A DNA stretch of 64,000 bases from Eupeodes corollae. Lineage: Eukaryota > Arthropoda > Insecta > Diptera > Syrphidae. Made by a program: the position numbers and the translations under genes. The stretch lies in the NCBI RefSeq assembly GCF_945859685.1, contig NC_079147.1, positions 106,003,525 through 106,067,524 of the forward strand. The letters run 5' to 3'. Numbering within the stretch: the first letter of the stretch is position 1; each line of letters begins with the position of its first letter. Positions 23,830 through 37,831 of this stretch are shown one piece after another. The notes beneath the pieces were generated by a model, which saw only the letters and a list, made by a program, of their open reading frames with translations, made no database searches and was not told where the DNA came from.

Positions 23830-24685
23830 TACTTGAATCGAAAACCATTCTTATAAGTTTTTTGTAATTTTTGTTTTTTACGTGTTTTGTTAAAAAGTTT
23901 TCAGTTGAATTTTTCTAAAAAATTAAACTCAAATTACCAAAAATATTTTGCATATGATGAAAATTTGATTTCAAAATCTGTTTTTGTTAGGAAGATTTTA
24001 AGTCAAAACCCAATGTTTACCTATTTTAGTAGCATTTTTTGAAGTTTCTATTCCTTGTATAAAGAAATACAGATTATAATTTTCTAAAAACAATATCTTA
24101 CAAGAAAATTAAATACAGAATGTAATCATTTTTAAATCAATGCCTTCATTTATTCAAGAGATATCGAGAATCGAACATAAATGTTTACCAATTTTGTATA
24201 GTATGTTACTAAATATCAAAAACAATATTTTCTATAGGATACAATTAGTTTAAATCCAAAATAGTTAGTTGAGAAAAACATCGATTTTTACAAACTTTTC
24301 TTATTCGTAGATTTTTATTTTGTGTACAAAAATTATCAATTCGATTTTTTTTCTTCAAAATTTACCCAAAAACGTAACTTTTCGTTGCATACAATTGTTT
24401 TCGAGATAAAATCAAGTTCTGCTCGTAAAATATTCAAAGTAACAATTATTTGATTTTTTCTTAAATTACCAGTTTGGTATCACGTAACAATATTTAAATA
24501 CAATTTACTTCAAGTAACTAGGGTTACTGGTGCGTGAGGTATGTTGAGTTAACCAAAACTTTCACTTTTTTTAAAATTGCTATGATCAAAAAAACCACAC
24601 ACAGATTTTTTTGAGAGACCTTTTTGCAACTTCTTCATTATGATTTGTGTATCAAAATTTATTTGAAGATATCTTCACATGGCCT
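23830..24685 (-). mobile_element. INE-1/DINE-1-like element, diverged and 5'-truncated
   Basis: A more diverged minus-strand relative. Family landmarks in order are ACGTGTTTTGTTAAAAAG (23880), GAGATATCGAGAATCGAAC (24159), GGTATCACGTAACAATATTT (24475), GGGTTACTGG/GAGTTAACCAAAACTTTCAC (24523-24568) and AAACCACACACAG. It ends before the GTAC block. Its 3' module matches those of the 8.1-kb and 32-kb copies, i.e. a second subfamily. Confidence 0.6.
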
Positions 24686-24789
24686 CACTTTACATCCGAC
24701 TTCAAAACTTAGTCAGGGTTTTGAGATATTACTTTTAAAATTTCAAAAAAAATAAACTTAGTGTCAAACGTATAGGCATAAGCTTTTTT

Positions 24790-26010
24790 CCTTTTTTATT
24801 TGCCGATATTTTTTAAACCTAGTACCTCTTCGCAGCAATTTAAGACAGAAGTGGGTGTCCCGCAAGGTTGCATTTTGTGTCCTTTGCTCTTCTCACTTTT
24901 TATTAACGACGTTGGAGGCAGTGTTCCAGGGGGTGTATTGTATATTATGGTGATTTGCTTATTAAGTTGCTTTTATATGCGGATGACCTTGTAACTCTTA
25001 CTTATAATCCGGTAACTCTACAACTGCAAATTAACAAACTTAACCAGTATTGTAACTCTTGGGATCTTCAAATTAATATTTCAAAGTCGAAGATTATGGT
25101 TTTTAGATCTCATAATCATAATGTCAGAAATGACAGTTCTTGGAAATTGAATACTTAGGTTTTACAATAACACAAAATTTAATCATCGGACTCGGACCTA
25201 ATATAAAAGATAAAACATCAGTTGCGAAATCAGCCATTAACTGCATCTGGTCAAGTTTTTAAATAACAAATGTATCGAACCGATCGTAAAATTCAAAGTA
25301 TTTGATGCAACAATTAAAAGATCACTCTGTTATGCTAATGAAGTGTATGGTTACGAATTATGTGAAGACTTTGAAGTTATCCAGAGATATTTCTTTAAAC
25401 GTGTATTTAAGGTCCCTTTAAACACACCTAACTATGCAATATATGTCGAATCTGGACTACTTCCAATTTTCTTAAAAAACCCTAAAGCAAATACGGACTA
25501 TATTGTCAAAGTTTTAAAGAGATGTGATAATAATCTTCAAAGAAAAGTACTCATTATTGCACTTCAGCGTTGTTACACGCCCTTTAAAGATTGACAAGAA
25601 TTGGCTTCTAAATATAATACAACATTGAATTTAGCCTTGAATAACTTTGGTTCATGAAAGGATGACTTCTATGACTGCATTTCAGCAATTGACAAAAAAT
25701 ATTTCAAAATTCTCTGAACTGCGCTAAAAAGCCCATGTCAAGAACGATATACAGCAAACTGAATCATTGTTTGGCCGAAGCTTATTATTTTCGAAAACAA
25801 TTCACAGTTAACGAGAAGAGACTGAAATGCTGGGGCTGAATTACAGACCTCATAAGGTTGATATAAGTCATAATTATAATCTTTGCAACCTTAATCAAAC
25901 CGAAAACGTTTATCAGTCCCTAGCAAGATATCCAATACTCCAAGGCGGTTTTTTCGAAGAAGGTCATAAAGAGTACCAGTTTTTTTTGTCACATGGATAG
26001 GAACAAGATC
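24790..26010 (+). pseudogene. non-LTR retroposon relic, reverse transcriptase
   Basis: 24847-24915 encodes GVPQGCILCPLLFSLFINDV. After a shift comes KLLLYADDLVTLTYNPVTLQ (24964-25020), with the catalytic YADD box, then INISKSKIMVFRS. 25340-25590 encodes a post-RT segment (RYFFKRVFKVPLNTPNYAIY ... ESGLLPIFLKNPKANTDYI). 25790-25950 contains CNLNQTENVYQSLARYPIL, reminiscent of the C-terminal Cys-containing tail of such elements. At least four disabling changes are visible. The orientation is opposite to the same-clade relic at 28.1-29.3 kb. The 3' end lies next to a SINE insertion. Confidence 0.75.
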
Positions 26011-26025
26011 TAAATTTGCCTAGTA

Positions 26026-26122
26026 AATTAAATTGGGTGGCGCAACAGTCCGTTGTGAACCAGGGCCTATTGACTTACAACTCGCAACCATTCCTGTGTG
26101 CGAGTAATGTTGTCAGGAATGG
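26026..26122 (-). mobile_element. 5'-truncated tRNA-derived SINE
   Basis: Only the tail half of the SINE is present, from CAGGAATGG at 26114-26122 leftward to the CGCCACCCAATTTAATTT end. The 13-bp direct repeat AATTTGCCTAGTA at 26013-26025 and 26123-26135 shows it integrated already truncated, which is normal for target-primed reverse transcription. Confidence 0.85.
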
Positions 26123-26135
26123 AATTTGCCTAGTA

Positions 26136-28100
26136 GCGTGATTTAAATTGTATAAAAGGACACTACGATAGTCCTAAGTGAGAATATCAAAACAAAATCC
26201 CTAATCCAAGAAAAACTGACAAATAATTTTAATTTTGTTTGTAAAATGTCCCAATTTTGAGTTAGAACCAGTTACGGGGTGCTACACAAATAATAAAAAA
26301 AAAACGTTAGAACTCAATTCCATTCAACTGTGATCTAAAATTCCTAGACCTCAAATATGATTTTTAACCGAGTTCTACAGACATGATTAGATAAAGAGAA
26401 ATGCTCAAGTACTAAATTTATTTAAAATGGCGTGCCAAACATAAACCGATAATTACTAGATTGAATTTTCATTTTATTTTAGAACTTCTTCAAAAAATTT
26501 CCCGTAAAAGTTTTAAATTCAAGGTTTTCTAAATACATCATATAGAGGTAAGTTTTCCATAAACTAATGAGAATTTCCAGAAACTAAGTAAAATACTCAA
26601 ATGATTTAAAGTGTATCTAGAAGAGAAAGACTTGTATCTACTTTGCAAAATTATCATGCAATTGTTCAAAGATATTTTCAGTTTTGCTCAGCCGTTTTTT
26701 GATGTTTTTAGAATTTTTAAAGTGACATATTTTAAAAACCTGATGTGATAGAAAAAGGTGATATTCGAATCCAGGACATATCCCTTGAAAAAGTACTGTT
26801 TTGGTTGTGGTCGTCAAATGTAATTTATCAGCAAATATACCATTAAAATTAAATAGTCAAATTTTACTTGTTTTGCTTTGCTTTAAACAAGCGCTAAGGA
26901 ATTAATTGCAAAAAAAATTAAGTTTTGTTCCTATTACTTTGGCCATAGCTGTAGTAGGTGACTACCTTAACATGAAAAGTAAAGCAACTAAATTGCACTA
27001 GATTTGATTAAAGTTCTTAAATAAGGAATTTAATCTTATGATTGTTAAGGAAAATTGAGTTATTGTAGTTGTAGACACTAGACATTTTTTAACTACCTCC
27101 TTAGAGAGAATGAAACGTTATTTGAAGATATAAACTTTTATGTTTTGTTTTTATTAGTTTAAGGCCACATTTTCTTTCTTATTTACGTCTTCTTGTGGAA
27201 GGGATGAAGGTATTTCTTAAACCTTATTCATTTTATAAAATCAATCTTAGGAATGGATTTGTTCGTTGTTTTTTTTTAACAAAATGAAATAGTTATAAAA
27301 AAGCAGATATAAGGTACGACTATGTGAATATTTAATAAGTAGGCATATTAAGTTTGCTATTAAAGTACAGCTTTGTTAACCTTGTAAACGTTTTAGCACA
27401 TTTGCAACACCTACATAGCTGTTTTTCTTGTTGTTTTAGTAGACAGATAGATTCTTTATCGTACATAACCTTTTTTAACAATAAAAATAATACTTGAGAA
27501 TAAAAGCATGACTTTTCTGCTGATATGACATTTCATAATAGTGTTAAATAAATTAAAAAATTGTAAAATAAAATAAGCTAAACATACATATTTAAAAAAT
27601 AAGAATATAATCAAATAACCAAAAGTTAAAAGCGTTACCACAATTTTAATAACAAAAGGTTATGAATTTCGCAAGGACTTGAAACACAAAAATAATAAAA
27701 AAAATTTGAGATAATTTTAAAACATCAAAGATTTTATAACTTTGGACGGATGTAAAGCACAAATTGTACATTATATACATTTTAAAATGATTGTAATCAT
27801 AAAATATGGTGTTCTGAACTTCAGCAACTGGATAAACAAAAGGTATTAAGCCTCAAAGCTGTTTTAAAAAGTAAAGAAGTGATTTTAATAATTACATAAA
27901 GTCGATTTGAAGAAAGCTAACTTTCATCAAAATACAACCGGCTGATTTTTTGCAGTATAGTATAGACAATAAAATGGCGTATGTCTTAATTTTTCTGTCT
28001 TTTGCAAAGATTACAGGTTTAAGCTAAATTAGTTCGATGGGGCATATAGCATAACTTAAGAACTTCAACACGTGCTCTAAGAACTAAACTATTAGCTTCT
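26136..28100. other. AT-rich DNA without a recognised gene
   Basis: I see no domain-bearing frame, repeat match or structured RNA in this ~2-kb stretch. Confidence 0.4.
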
Positions 28101-28104
28101 TGAA

Positions 28105-29300
28105 GACAACTGAGGATTTAGGTTCCTGTATGTATTCTCTAAAGCCTCTCATCTATTTTGCCGTGACATCTACAAAAACATGCCATGCCATTCATCATTG
28201 TTCGACTTCATAAATGATAGAGGAACATCATCTGAATGGGCCATTTCATTCCATTCTATTTGAATGCCATTTGTTTGCAACACTCTTGCCATAATATTCT
28301 TGTGAAGACCAATTCCAAACTTGTCAAATAATCATAGTTCATTTTTTGTTTGGCGTTAAATCAGCTGGGTCGAATAAGCATTTGAAGAAATATCTTTAAA
28401 CCCGTCTCAAACACCTCAAAGAACACATAACCAAAAACCTGGGCCCCATGTCACATACATGTGCTGACCGTTAATTAGAAAGCATGGATATCCTGGTTTA
28501 CAAAGAAGTTAGGCCGCACCTTATCTTCAAAGTGTTTTTGTTTAGCCTGATTTGAAAAATTAAGGTTATGTGTAGTTAAAATACAGATGTGCTTAAATTC
28601 TTGCACAACTTCTATATTAACATTATTTAGTGATCAATGCTCTTCGGGCTCTTTATGCATTTCAAAGATCAACATTTCAGCCTTGCTTGTATTAATGACT
28701 AACCCTCATTTCCAGAAAAAGGTATTCAGTCAGTTTATTTGCAAGTGCAAAGTGAAAAGGTTGGCAACCAGTAATTCTAAGTTATCAGCGTTGAGTAGAA
28801 CTTTTGTCTTGTATCTGAACAAAAGTAATTCCTCTTGGAAGTATTTCCTATATTTCATCAGCAAATGAAGCAAAAATTATGGACATAAAATAGTTATTTG
28901 AAACCATTCTGAGATATATTCGTCCATCCCATACTGCTGCACTTGATAAAACAAGAAAGTTAAAGTACATTATCAAGAATTTCTGGGAGATTCCTAACGT
29001 TGAGAGCTTGCACATCAAAGCTTGTCTATTTATCGTATCGAATGCTGCTATGAAGTCAACAAAGAAAGTGAAAAACCCGCCCGAAAACAGGCTTGAAACA
29101 TGATTACAAGGTTTCTGCTTTCGATCCATTTTGTAAGTCTTTATATAGAATATTGAAGTAAGAATCTTCCTTAAACTGGTTAGAATAGAAATTATCTGGT
29201 ATTTAATTTGTTATTGTTTTCAGTCTTTTGAAATGTTGATTCAAGTTCACAAATAGATGGACCATTCAGGATGGTTATTGTCAACATTAATAAATCTTCC
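28105..29300 (-). pseudogene. non-LTR retroposon relic, reverse transcriptase
   Basis: Reading right to left on the minus strand, FVDFIAAFDTINRQALMCKL (about 29065-29006) is the RT block with the first catalytic Asp. About 250 bp downstream, LLNADNLELLVANLFTLHLQ corresponds to the catalytic YADD box, here mutated to NADN (about 28795-28740). Then comes INTSKAEMLIFE. The 28100-28560 part has degenerate tail text. It matches the 24.8-kb relic in the LLYADDL...TLQLQINKL region, so both belong to one clade. It is inactive. Confidence 0.65.
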
Positions 29301-30700
29301 AAATTTGTGAAAAATACATGTTAGATTAGTTGTTTGAGCTTCGACGCACCTCAAATCAAATCAAAAAGCCATACAACTTTCTTTGATTATCATAATCAGC
29401 GTATTTGTTTCGTTGATATATCAAGTTATCAAAGCAGCACCACCCACAAAATTAACAAAAACAATTAAAATTCCTCAAAACTCATTAAAAGCTATTCGTG
29501 GCACATTTAATATTAACATCACTTTTTGATTGGGAAATTGCTCCAATCTGTTTTTTTTGTTCTTTTTAAAAATCTAATTAAAAAATTTTGTAATGTAGAA
29601 ATTCAATTTGAAAATAAACAACAACTAAAAAAAAGGACAAATATTTGTCCACTTTTAAAATTTATGTAATGTTTGTTCTTTTCCAGTGAAATCATTCTTC
29701 CCACGATTTTATCTAGAAAACCATCTAATTTCTATTGAAATAGTTTGAAATCATTTCAAATGACTTTCTGTATAATTAAATGTTGATACATATATTGTTG
29801 ACCTTATGAATAAATTTATATTTAATTTATGTTTGATTTTAAATAAATTTTATGCAAGCATTAATTAATTTTTGTTCAATTTTGAATAAATAATTATTAC
29901 CCTAGGCAATCATCTGAATCAAAAAAAAATTGAAAAAATAGTATTTCAAGTTTCTACTTTTTTTAAATATATTTTTAAATTAAAATATTAATTAATATAA
30001 AGCTTATAATGCTTAATTTCAGATATGATTTTTGATACCTAAACAAGATGCCATATTTCATATTACATAGCTTTTCATAAAGTTCAAAAGCCACTTCACA
30101 AACAATTAAAACATAGAATCTATTTTGCTAAACGATGAACAAAAATTGAAACTTCGGACAGTGATTCGAATACGTGACATCTTCTAACTTACTTAAAATT
30201 ATAAATCAACCTCAAAAATACTAATTTATTCATAGAATTATTAGATTTTAACAATATTTATAATCAACGAATTGATTGAAATCAGATTAGGATACATTAA
30301 TTTTGGACAAAATAGTTTCAAAGATTTATGCGTTGTTCTTTTTAATATGAAGACCAATATTTAAGATACTCCAAACGTGAGATCCACAATAATTGCAATT
30401 ATGAAAATTCATGTAAAATGTAACTTCATTTAATGATTCATTTAAGATAGGGAATAGAAATTGGAACCTCATTATTTTTGGGAGTCGATAAATCTAGGTT
30501 TCAATATTGTTATTTTATTTTTATTTTTATATTGTTAACAAATTAATAAAATGAAACAACTACAAGTTGCAACAATGGTCATGATAACTTCACTTTCAAT
30601 AAAACAATAATAATGTGCTATCGTAAACACTCCGTAGTTTTATTGTAACTTAAAAAAAAATACGGCGATGATTAAATACTTAAGGTGAACACTTAGACGT
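29301..30700. other. very AT-rich DNA without a recognised gene
   Basis: No coding or repeat signal; only short poly-A and poly-T runs and TA-rich text (for example 30721-30740). Confidence 0.4.
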
Positions 30701-30872
30701 ATACGCACTTTTTTTAATCTATCTTATATATATATAGATTAAAAGAACTTTACTGTTCAAAACATTAAAAATTATATATTTTAAATACACACAAAAATAC
30801 AGGTTTTGAAATTTTCTTTGTAAAAATTAATAAACTACCTTCGTAATTTTAACTAAAATTATTAATAACTTT

Positions 30873-32206
30873 AAATAGGAAGTTATTGTAATGTAGAATT
30901 GATAATTTTGACATTTCTCGACATTCCAAGGTCCCTAGAGTCGAATTAAAAGGTTTTTGAAAAGATGTCTGTGCGTGAGTACGTACGTCCACATATTCGT
31001 ACGTTCCGATGTTTTTTCGTCGTCATAGCCCAAGAACCAGAAGCAACATCGACCTAAAATAAATGTTGGTATACAGATAAAAGTGCATAAAGATGCAGAA
31101 AATGCTCTCAAGGAAATTTCGTGTGTGGGTTTTTTAGGTAAACATTTTGGTTAACTCAAAATATTTTGAATTAAATTTTATATTATATATTATAACGTCA
31201 TACCAAACAAAATTCAATTAACTTTTTTTTATAAATCAAAATATAATTTGGCTCTTCGGAAATTTTACGAATAAAAAATGGTTTTATCTCCAAAACAATT
31301 TAATGCAACGGAGAATAACGTTTTTGATATCAAGCAACATTTTAAGAAAAATCAAATTGGTAGTTTTTTTTATAAAAACTAAAAACCTAAAATAAAACAT
31401 GACACAAAGTAAAAATTGAAATCGACTCAAATATCTTTTAAAAACTTGAGACTATAAACAATCTTATAAACAATATTTTTTAACATTCTGAACAATTTTG
31501 AGAAAAACCAAAGTGACAGTTTTTTTTCCAAAAACTAAAAACCTAAAAAATTAATAAATGTTAGTAAAATTTGATTTTCGACACAAATATATTTTGAAAA
31601 CTTTGCGAATTATTGTTTTCAGCATCCAGTAAAATTTTGAGAAAAATCGAATAAACAGTTTTTTTAACAAGAAATAAATACTTAAAACAAAAATAATAAA
31701 AGTTTGTAAAAATTGATTTTCGACTCAAATATCTTTTCAAAAATTTAAGATACAGTCTTCGAATTGATTTTATTTTATAAAAAATATTGTTTATAACATT
31801 CAGAAGTTTAAAAAAAAAAATCTAAGTCAGTTTTTTTCATAAAAATTCAAATCTACAAGAAATCTCGTGAATTATTATTCTATTTCTATTGAAAACATTG
31901 GTTTCAAACTAATTTTATTCATCCAATTTGTATTTGCTTATATTAAAAATAAAAACTTTTAAGAAATGCTACCTAAATTGGTAAACATTTGTTTCCCAAT
32001 AAAAATATCGTTAACCAAAATAGATTTTGAAATCAAACTATTTCATTTTATACAAAATATTACATATAATGTAATATTAAATTTTTTTTAGAATTATTTA
32101 GTTAATAACTTTTTTAACAAAACACCAAAACCTACAAACCTTTTAGGCAAGACAAATTGACAGACAGGATAGGAATTCATCAGTGTCGCATCCCAGACTC
32201 TTTTTT
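30873..32206 (+). mobile_element. INE-1/DINE-1-like element with an empty site in copy 2
   Basis: The 5' end is degenerate (ACTTTAAATAGGAAGTTATT). The GTAC block is short (30977-31005). The array is present, and the 3' end GCATCCCAGACTCTTTTTT lies at about 32188-32206. Duplicon copy 2 reads straight through from AATAT to TACTTTTAATTT (about 55545-55570). The target was therefore a T/T junction without obvious duplication, as reported for Helentron-type elements. It inserted after the two duplicon sequences separated, or was lost precisely from copy 2. Confidence 0.75.
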
Positions 32207-32999
32207 TACTTTTAATTTCAAAGTAAAAAACTATGTTTATTAAGAGTTTCCTTTAGTACTTCATTGTTCATTAAATTGTTTTATCATTTAAATTTAAGAC
32301 GGTGAGCTTTTATAATGTATTATCATACAAAAGAATGCAATTTTTCAATAGTGTCACATGTCCCTGATCTTAAAGTTCAAGGTTAAAATAAAAGAGTTTA
32401 ATGGGCCAAAGATCAGAAGTATGACAATTTGAAACAACAACTTAAATGCTCTGCAAAATATTTCGACATCACAAAAATAATGTCAACAAAAACTTTTTTG
32501 CTGTCTTAAGTATATGAAGAAATGAGTTGGTAGAATTCCAAATTTAATGCTATACTTTGTCTCTGAAAAGAGCAAAATCAATTCATTTTTGAAGAAACTA
32601 ACTAACTAACTGGCATGAATTTAACTATGGATTTTCATTATATGCGATTGGGGTTAATTTGTAAGTTTTTGTTAAAGAGTGATAGAAATAAAAAATATAC
32701 ACATTAAACCATTCCACCAGCATTAAGACCTTCAAAATTTTCAAAACAATCAAAAAAACATATTATCGCTTTAAAGACAAAAGAAATATATGTACCATGT
32801 TAATTCTTGTTAATTTAATAGTTTTTACTGTAGCCAAAACATCACATTTCTTTCTTACCTATCTTTCACAATTTACAGAGATTGATATACGCTATCTTAC
32901 TACTGCCAAATAATGAGTTCTTTTCATAAGCAGCAATGCCAATGCAAATAAACAGATAAATAATAAACGAAACATATATCAGCAAAAATTGATAATTAC

Positions 33000-33215
33000 A
33001 TAAATTAAATAGTAAGTTAATAAATAATAATAAATAAGTAAATAATTAAATTAATAAATAAATAAACAAATAAATAAATAAACGAATAAATGAATAAATA
33101 AAAAATAAAACAAGTAAATAAATTAGTATATGAATATATAAAATCAAGTTAAATAACAAATAAATATATACATAGAGTTAAAAATAAATAAATAAATAAA
33201 TAGGTAATTTCATAG
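33000..33215. repeat. (AAAT)n-rich low-complexity tract
   Basis: About 215 bp of imperfect AAAT/AATA tetranucleotide steps, with purer runs at 33056-33078 and 33183-33202. The matching part of duplicon copy 2 (about 56060-56085) lacks it. Confidence 0.85.
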
Positions 33216-33887
33216 ATAAAAATATGCATATACGGAGTAGAAGACTTAATAAATAAGTAAAGTGCTTAATATGACGCTAGGTCTGATACCCAGGCATTGT
33301 CAGAAGATATGCGGAAGGTAAAAAGGTTTTTTCTTAAAGCTTTTCATATTGATATATATTATCATGAAACTTTGAGTGTCATATTTATATTGTCCAAAGT
33401 ATTTAAAAATAATGAACTTATAAGAGTAACTCTTAAATTAATTTATTTGAATCGAATTAATTATATAACGTTCTTAAAAATAATTAAATCAATTATGTTA
33501 TACTTTGTAAAAACCATAGACTTCTTTTGAGAAGTTTCAAGCTTACATTGATAAAATTGTATCTATCCTTACATTTTACACTTTTTAGTAGTAACATACA
33601 TATTTTAAAAATGTTATTTTATGACTTCGAAGGACAATAACTTCAAATCTGTTCAAGACAAACATATTTTATTTGGATTGTTCTAGTCTTATTTTGTTAT
33701 GTTATAAAATTAAAATTGCTTCAACTTAAGCAATACATTTTTGACTTTTTGTACGTCTAGCTCTTCTGGAACGGTTCACTGTGTGTTCGTCTTTGGTAAT
33801 AAGTCGATCTCATTTTTTTCTTTCAAAAGTATTGTAACACAATATAATTTGGAAGGTTTTTAGTTTCTTTCTATATCACTTGCGACA

Positions 33888-33955
33888 TTGCATTACATTG
33901 CCTTCCATACTACTTAGCACCTTGAGCAACTAAGACTACATAATGTAAGGCAATA
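33888..33955 (+). other. conserved stem-loop-capable segment shared by both duplicons
   Basis: Outer arms ATTGCATTACATT (33888-33900) and AATGTAAGGCAAT (33942-33954) pair at 12 of 13 positions. An inner CTTAG/CTAAG can also pair. About 50 bp of the loop side are identical in copy 2 (57658-57709), more conserved than the surrounding text. The outer pairing is weaker in copy 2. The function is unknown; it could be a conserved noncoding element or chance. Confidence 0.3.
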
Positions 33956-36900
33956 CAACACATCAACAATACAAAACAGAACAGAATAAGAAAGAACAAA
34001 AGAAAGAAAGAAACACTTCACAACAGCACGTGTAGATTTCAAGATGTTCCTCAACCTTCTAATGGGTTCTAATAAATTCAAACAAGCTCAGGCTTTAAGA
34101 CCAACAATAATTTTGTTTTTTTTCCTTGTCTTCTTTAAATATATTTCTCCAGGAATTTCTCAAAAACTGGTCAACGTTTTTTTTAAGAAATTCAAACATC
34201 AAACTTAAATTTAAAAGCACTTAACAATTGCATATCTAAAATATTTTTAAAAATAAAATTGAAAACTTTTATATCAAAAAAATAAATCCAAAAAAATTTA
34301 ATAATAAGGGGTTAAGGTTATTTGTCAAATTTAATGACATCTAAATTTTTGAACATAAATTCATTTTGCAGGCATATATTTAAATCTTAAAAAATTCTTA
34401 TATCAAACCAAGTCTTAGAATACAAGACCAAGTTTGAGCAAATAAATCGTGCAATTATAATCTTCTGTTGAACAGTTTTTGAGAATATCCAAAATGAGAC
34501 CACATTTATTTATTTATTACATGAAAAACCTATAAACATTAAGACGCATTTTCTTATAATTTAGGTTAAGGCTATAATTTAAATAATGTACCAGAAACAG
34601 TACGACTCTTAGTGAGTTAAACTAGTTTATCTGGGGATGTGTAGTTATGGAGTTTAATCTAAGGATCAGACGGAAAAACTGAATATTACCAACAAGGACG
34701 GATCCAAACTTTTTTTTAATCATGGGGGACCCACACACAATTAACATAAAGATTATTTTCTGAGCAACGCTTAAAAATGTTCTTTAATGTTCTCTAAAGA
34801 AGATTGACAAAATTTAAATAACATAATGTTTATCTTAACTTTACATTTACATATCTCGAGCGCTAAAGTAAAAACTTTAGTTGTTAGATTATGTAAAAAC
34901 ACTGTTGTCCAGCAAGATATGGTCAAACTTTTTAATTTAGACGAAAACTTTATAAGATTCGAACAGTTTTCTTAATATGAAATATTTAAGAGCTCAAATA
35001 CAATCGTTAAGAGGGTTTTTGGTGCACTTCACGCAGAAATGTTTAAATAATGTTGAATCTTAGCTTTTTTCCAAAAATAATGTATTCTGTTCTTAATGGC
35101 ATTTCTAAAGATGCGAAGAAAGCTACAAATATAAACTGGTACATTAGAGCTGATGCCAGAAGAGAAATTCTAAAAAATTACTGAAGTCTATATAACTGAA
35201 AAATTGTAAAGTGAAAAATGTTTCGTTCTTGAATTTAAATAAAACAAATTAAGGTAAAAAAATAAGTTGGTAAGAAACTTTAATAAAGCGCTCACAAATA
35301 ATACCTTACAGATTAACATTTACTTCAGTTGTCAAGAGATTCAAGGCTTTTGGATTAAATTCGTACATATGAAAAGTTTATTATGTCTTAAAATAAGCCA
35401 TTAGTTTAACGTAAGTGTCACTTTTGCCGGTTTTGGGACATTTGTATTCTCGAAATTCGTGTTTAAATTTCAGTTCTAGAGCAAATTCAATTCAAAACGT
35501 AGATTTCAATCAATCAATTTTGAAAGAAAAAACACGTTAAGAAGCAGTAGACTATTTATGTGCATAAAGTTGAAGACAAGTCTGAAAAATTTCAAGGCAG
35601 CTTAATATCAATTTGCCGATCTCTTATTCAAGGTTTCTTCTTAAGAACTTAAATATTTGCTCTTTCTTATAAATTCTATGAAAATAATTAAAAGCATTAC
35701 TTAAGTTTTTCCAAATTCTAAATTGTGTGAAAACCGCTTTTTAGTGAATGTCATTTAATTCCTAACAAATCTTTAGATGAAATCTTTACGCCTACAACTT
35801 AATTGTGTAAGCTTTATAGCTCATATGAGACCCTCCAGTCCGGATTGTCTATTGAAGGTATCCCTTCGGTTATGAATTTAATGAGAGGTTACAATAGGTA
35901 CAATGGTACATATATAATGCATGTAATAACGCTTTTTTACCTATTTTCTTTTGTACAAATAATTTGTTTTTTTTATTTAAAAAAAACCGGTAGGAAGTAT
36001 TATTGTAATTCGTAATAAGTTCTTTAAAATATATATCCAAGTGGTTTTCATTAAACTTGAGAATCAAACATTCAATTCAATGGATTAATAGTGGATAATT
36101 GCTGAGAGAATGTTAAACATAAATTTTAAATTTTGTCTTTTTTATAAGAAAATCGGGAAAACTATAACTCCCGTTCTTAAGATCATAAACTTTTGTATAA
36201 TAGTTTTATGGCACCTTTACAAAAGTTTTTAAACCAAAATGAAATTTATATCAATTTCAAGATCCTTATACAAATATCCAGATATTCAAACAGACATTCT
36301 TATGGACGCACTTTTGTATGGTTTTAAATCTCAAAATGGTTTAAGATCTTGTGTAAAGCAAATCAATCCTTTCGCAAGTGCTAACTCTATCAATTCATGA
36401 ATTTGATAATTAGGAATTTTCCAGATTGTTGTGCATATCAATTTATAATGTATAATACTTTATTGGACACGACTTATGACACAAGGATGTATAATTTTTT
36501 TAAATTTAGAGTAAAATTGAGGAAACTGGATATGATTTAAAGATTTTGGTGAATCTGACAAAATATACCAGTATTAAAATTACCCCACTGGTTTTCTGCG
36601 CAAAACTTCAACAATATTGTTCCAATTCGATGCAAAATCTAATCCGGTTCGTAGCTGATTTTTTAAATATGTTATATGTCTAATTTAATGTCTATGATTA
36701 AAATGAATAATCTGGATTTTCAACCTTTAAAATTAGCCACGTTTTTTATTTTAATTTAAAAGTTTATTCTAAATTCTGATATGTATGGAAAAGTCAAGTT
36801 TTAAGCGTTAAAATTGGATACATATTGGAAAGTTTATTGGTATAATAAATATACCAAAATCATAATATTGGACATAATAATTGAACAATGGTGTACTTTT

Positions 36901-37831
36901 TTTCGTTCTTTGTAATTGGTGGCATATTTACACATTTTACCGCATACAAAATGGACCGAAAGCATAATTTTGTGTCTAAAAACGATTAAATTTTAATTAG
37001 ACAAATAATAATTCAATATTTAATTGTAGGAAAACCGCTAATTCCTAAAACGCATTGACAAAACATTTATGATAAAAAAAAATCTTATCTGTTCTAGTTT
37101 TATTAAAATATTAAACCAAGAACAATTGTCTTCGGTTTTTCCAAGTTATAAAGCCAGTTAAATATCAGTATTAAAAATGGAAGATATTTATAAACCTAGA
37201 AATATTTGTAAGGTTTTTTCTAACCAGAAATTTTCAAGAGCACGTTCGTAACATTTGCATTTCTGTGAATGGGTATTTAATGTACTCTGTTGACTTTTCA
37301 ATGTTAACATTTCTATGCGATTAAAGATCTATCCACAATTATTTATCACAAATTTTATACATTGCTAAATTAAAATATATTAATTGTTTGTAGTTATATA
37401 AGCAATAACCTTAAAATGGCAAAAATGGGTTCAAATGAAAGTATTTATTTAAAATCAGAAAGGAAGAGAAAACGAGGAAATTACTTCATAATTTTTGGAC
37501 TTGCGTCGGTTACTTTGAAACACCCTGTATTTTGGACAACGTCCATATTTCATATTTCAGGAAATATTAAAAAAAAATTGGCTTTATAATGCAGATGAAT
37601 AAAATAGAATCATAGAAACCATATAAAATTCTTCCGAAACATTTTCATTCAGGAAATCAAGATTATTTCAAACAAAATTCTATGTTTCAATACATAACAA
37701 ATTGCACCAAAATGTAATGTAAATTGTTTACCATCGAGGTGTGTGATTAAGACCAATTATTAACTTCCCATAGGAGGTTATTGTAATAGGTCCGATTTTT
37801 CAAATTGAAAATTTTGACTTTTCTCGACGTC

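Noticed and set aside
28587..28868. 93-codon plus-strand frame
   Set aside because: It is the antisense shadow of the minus-strand reverse-transcriptase relic with the NADN box.
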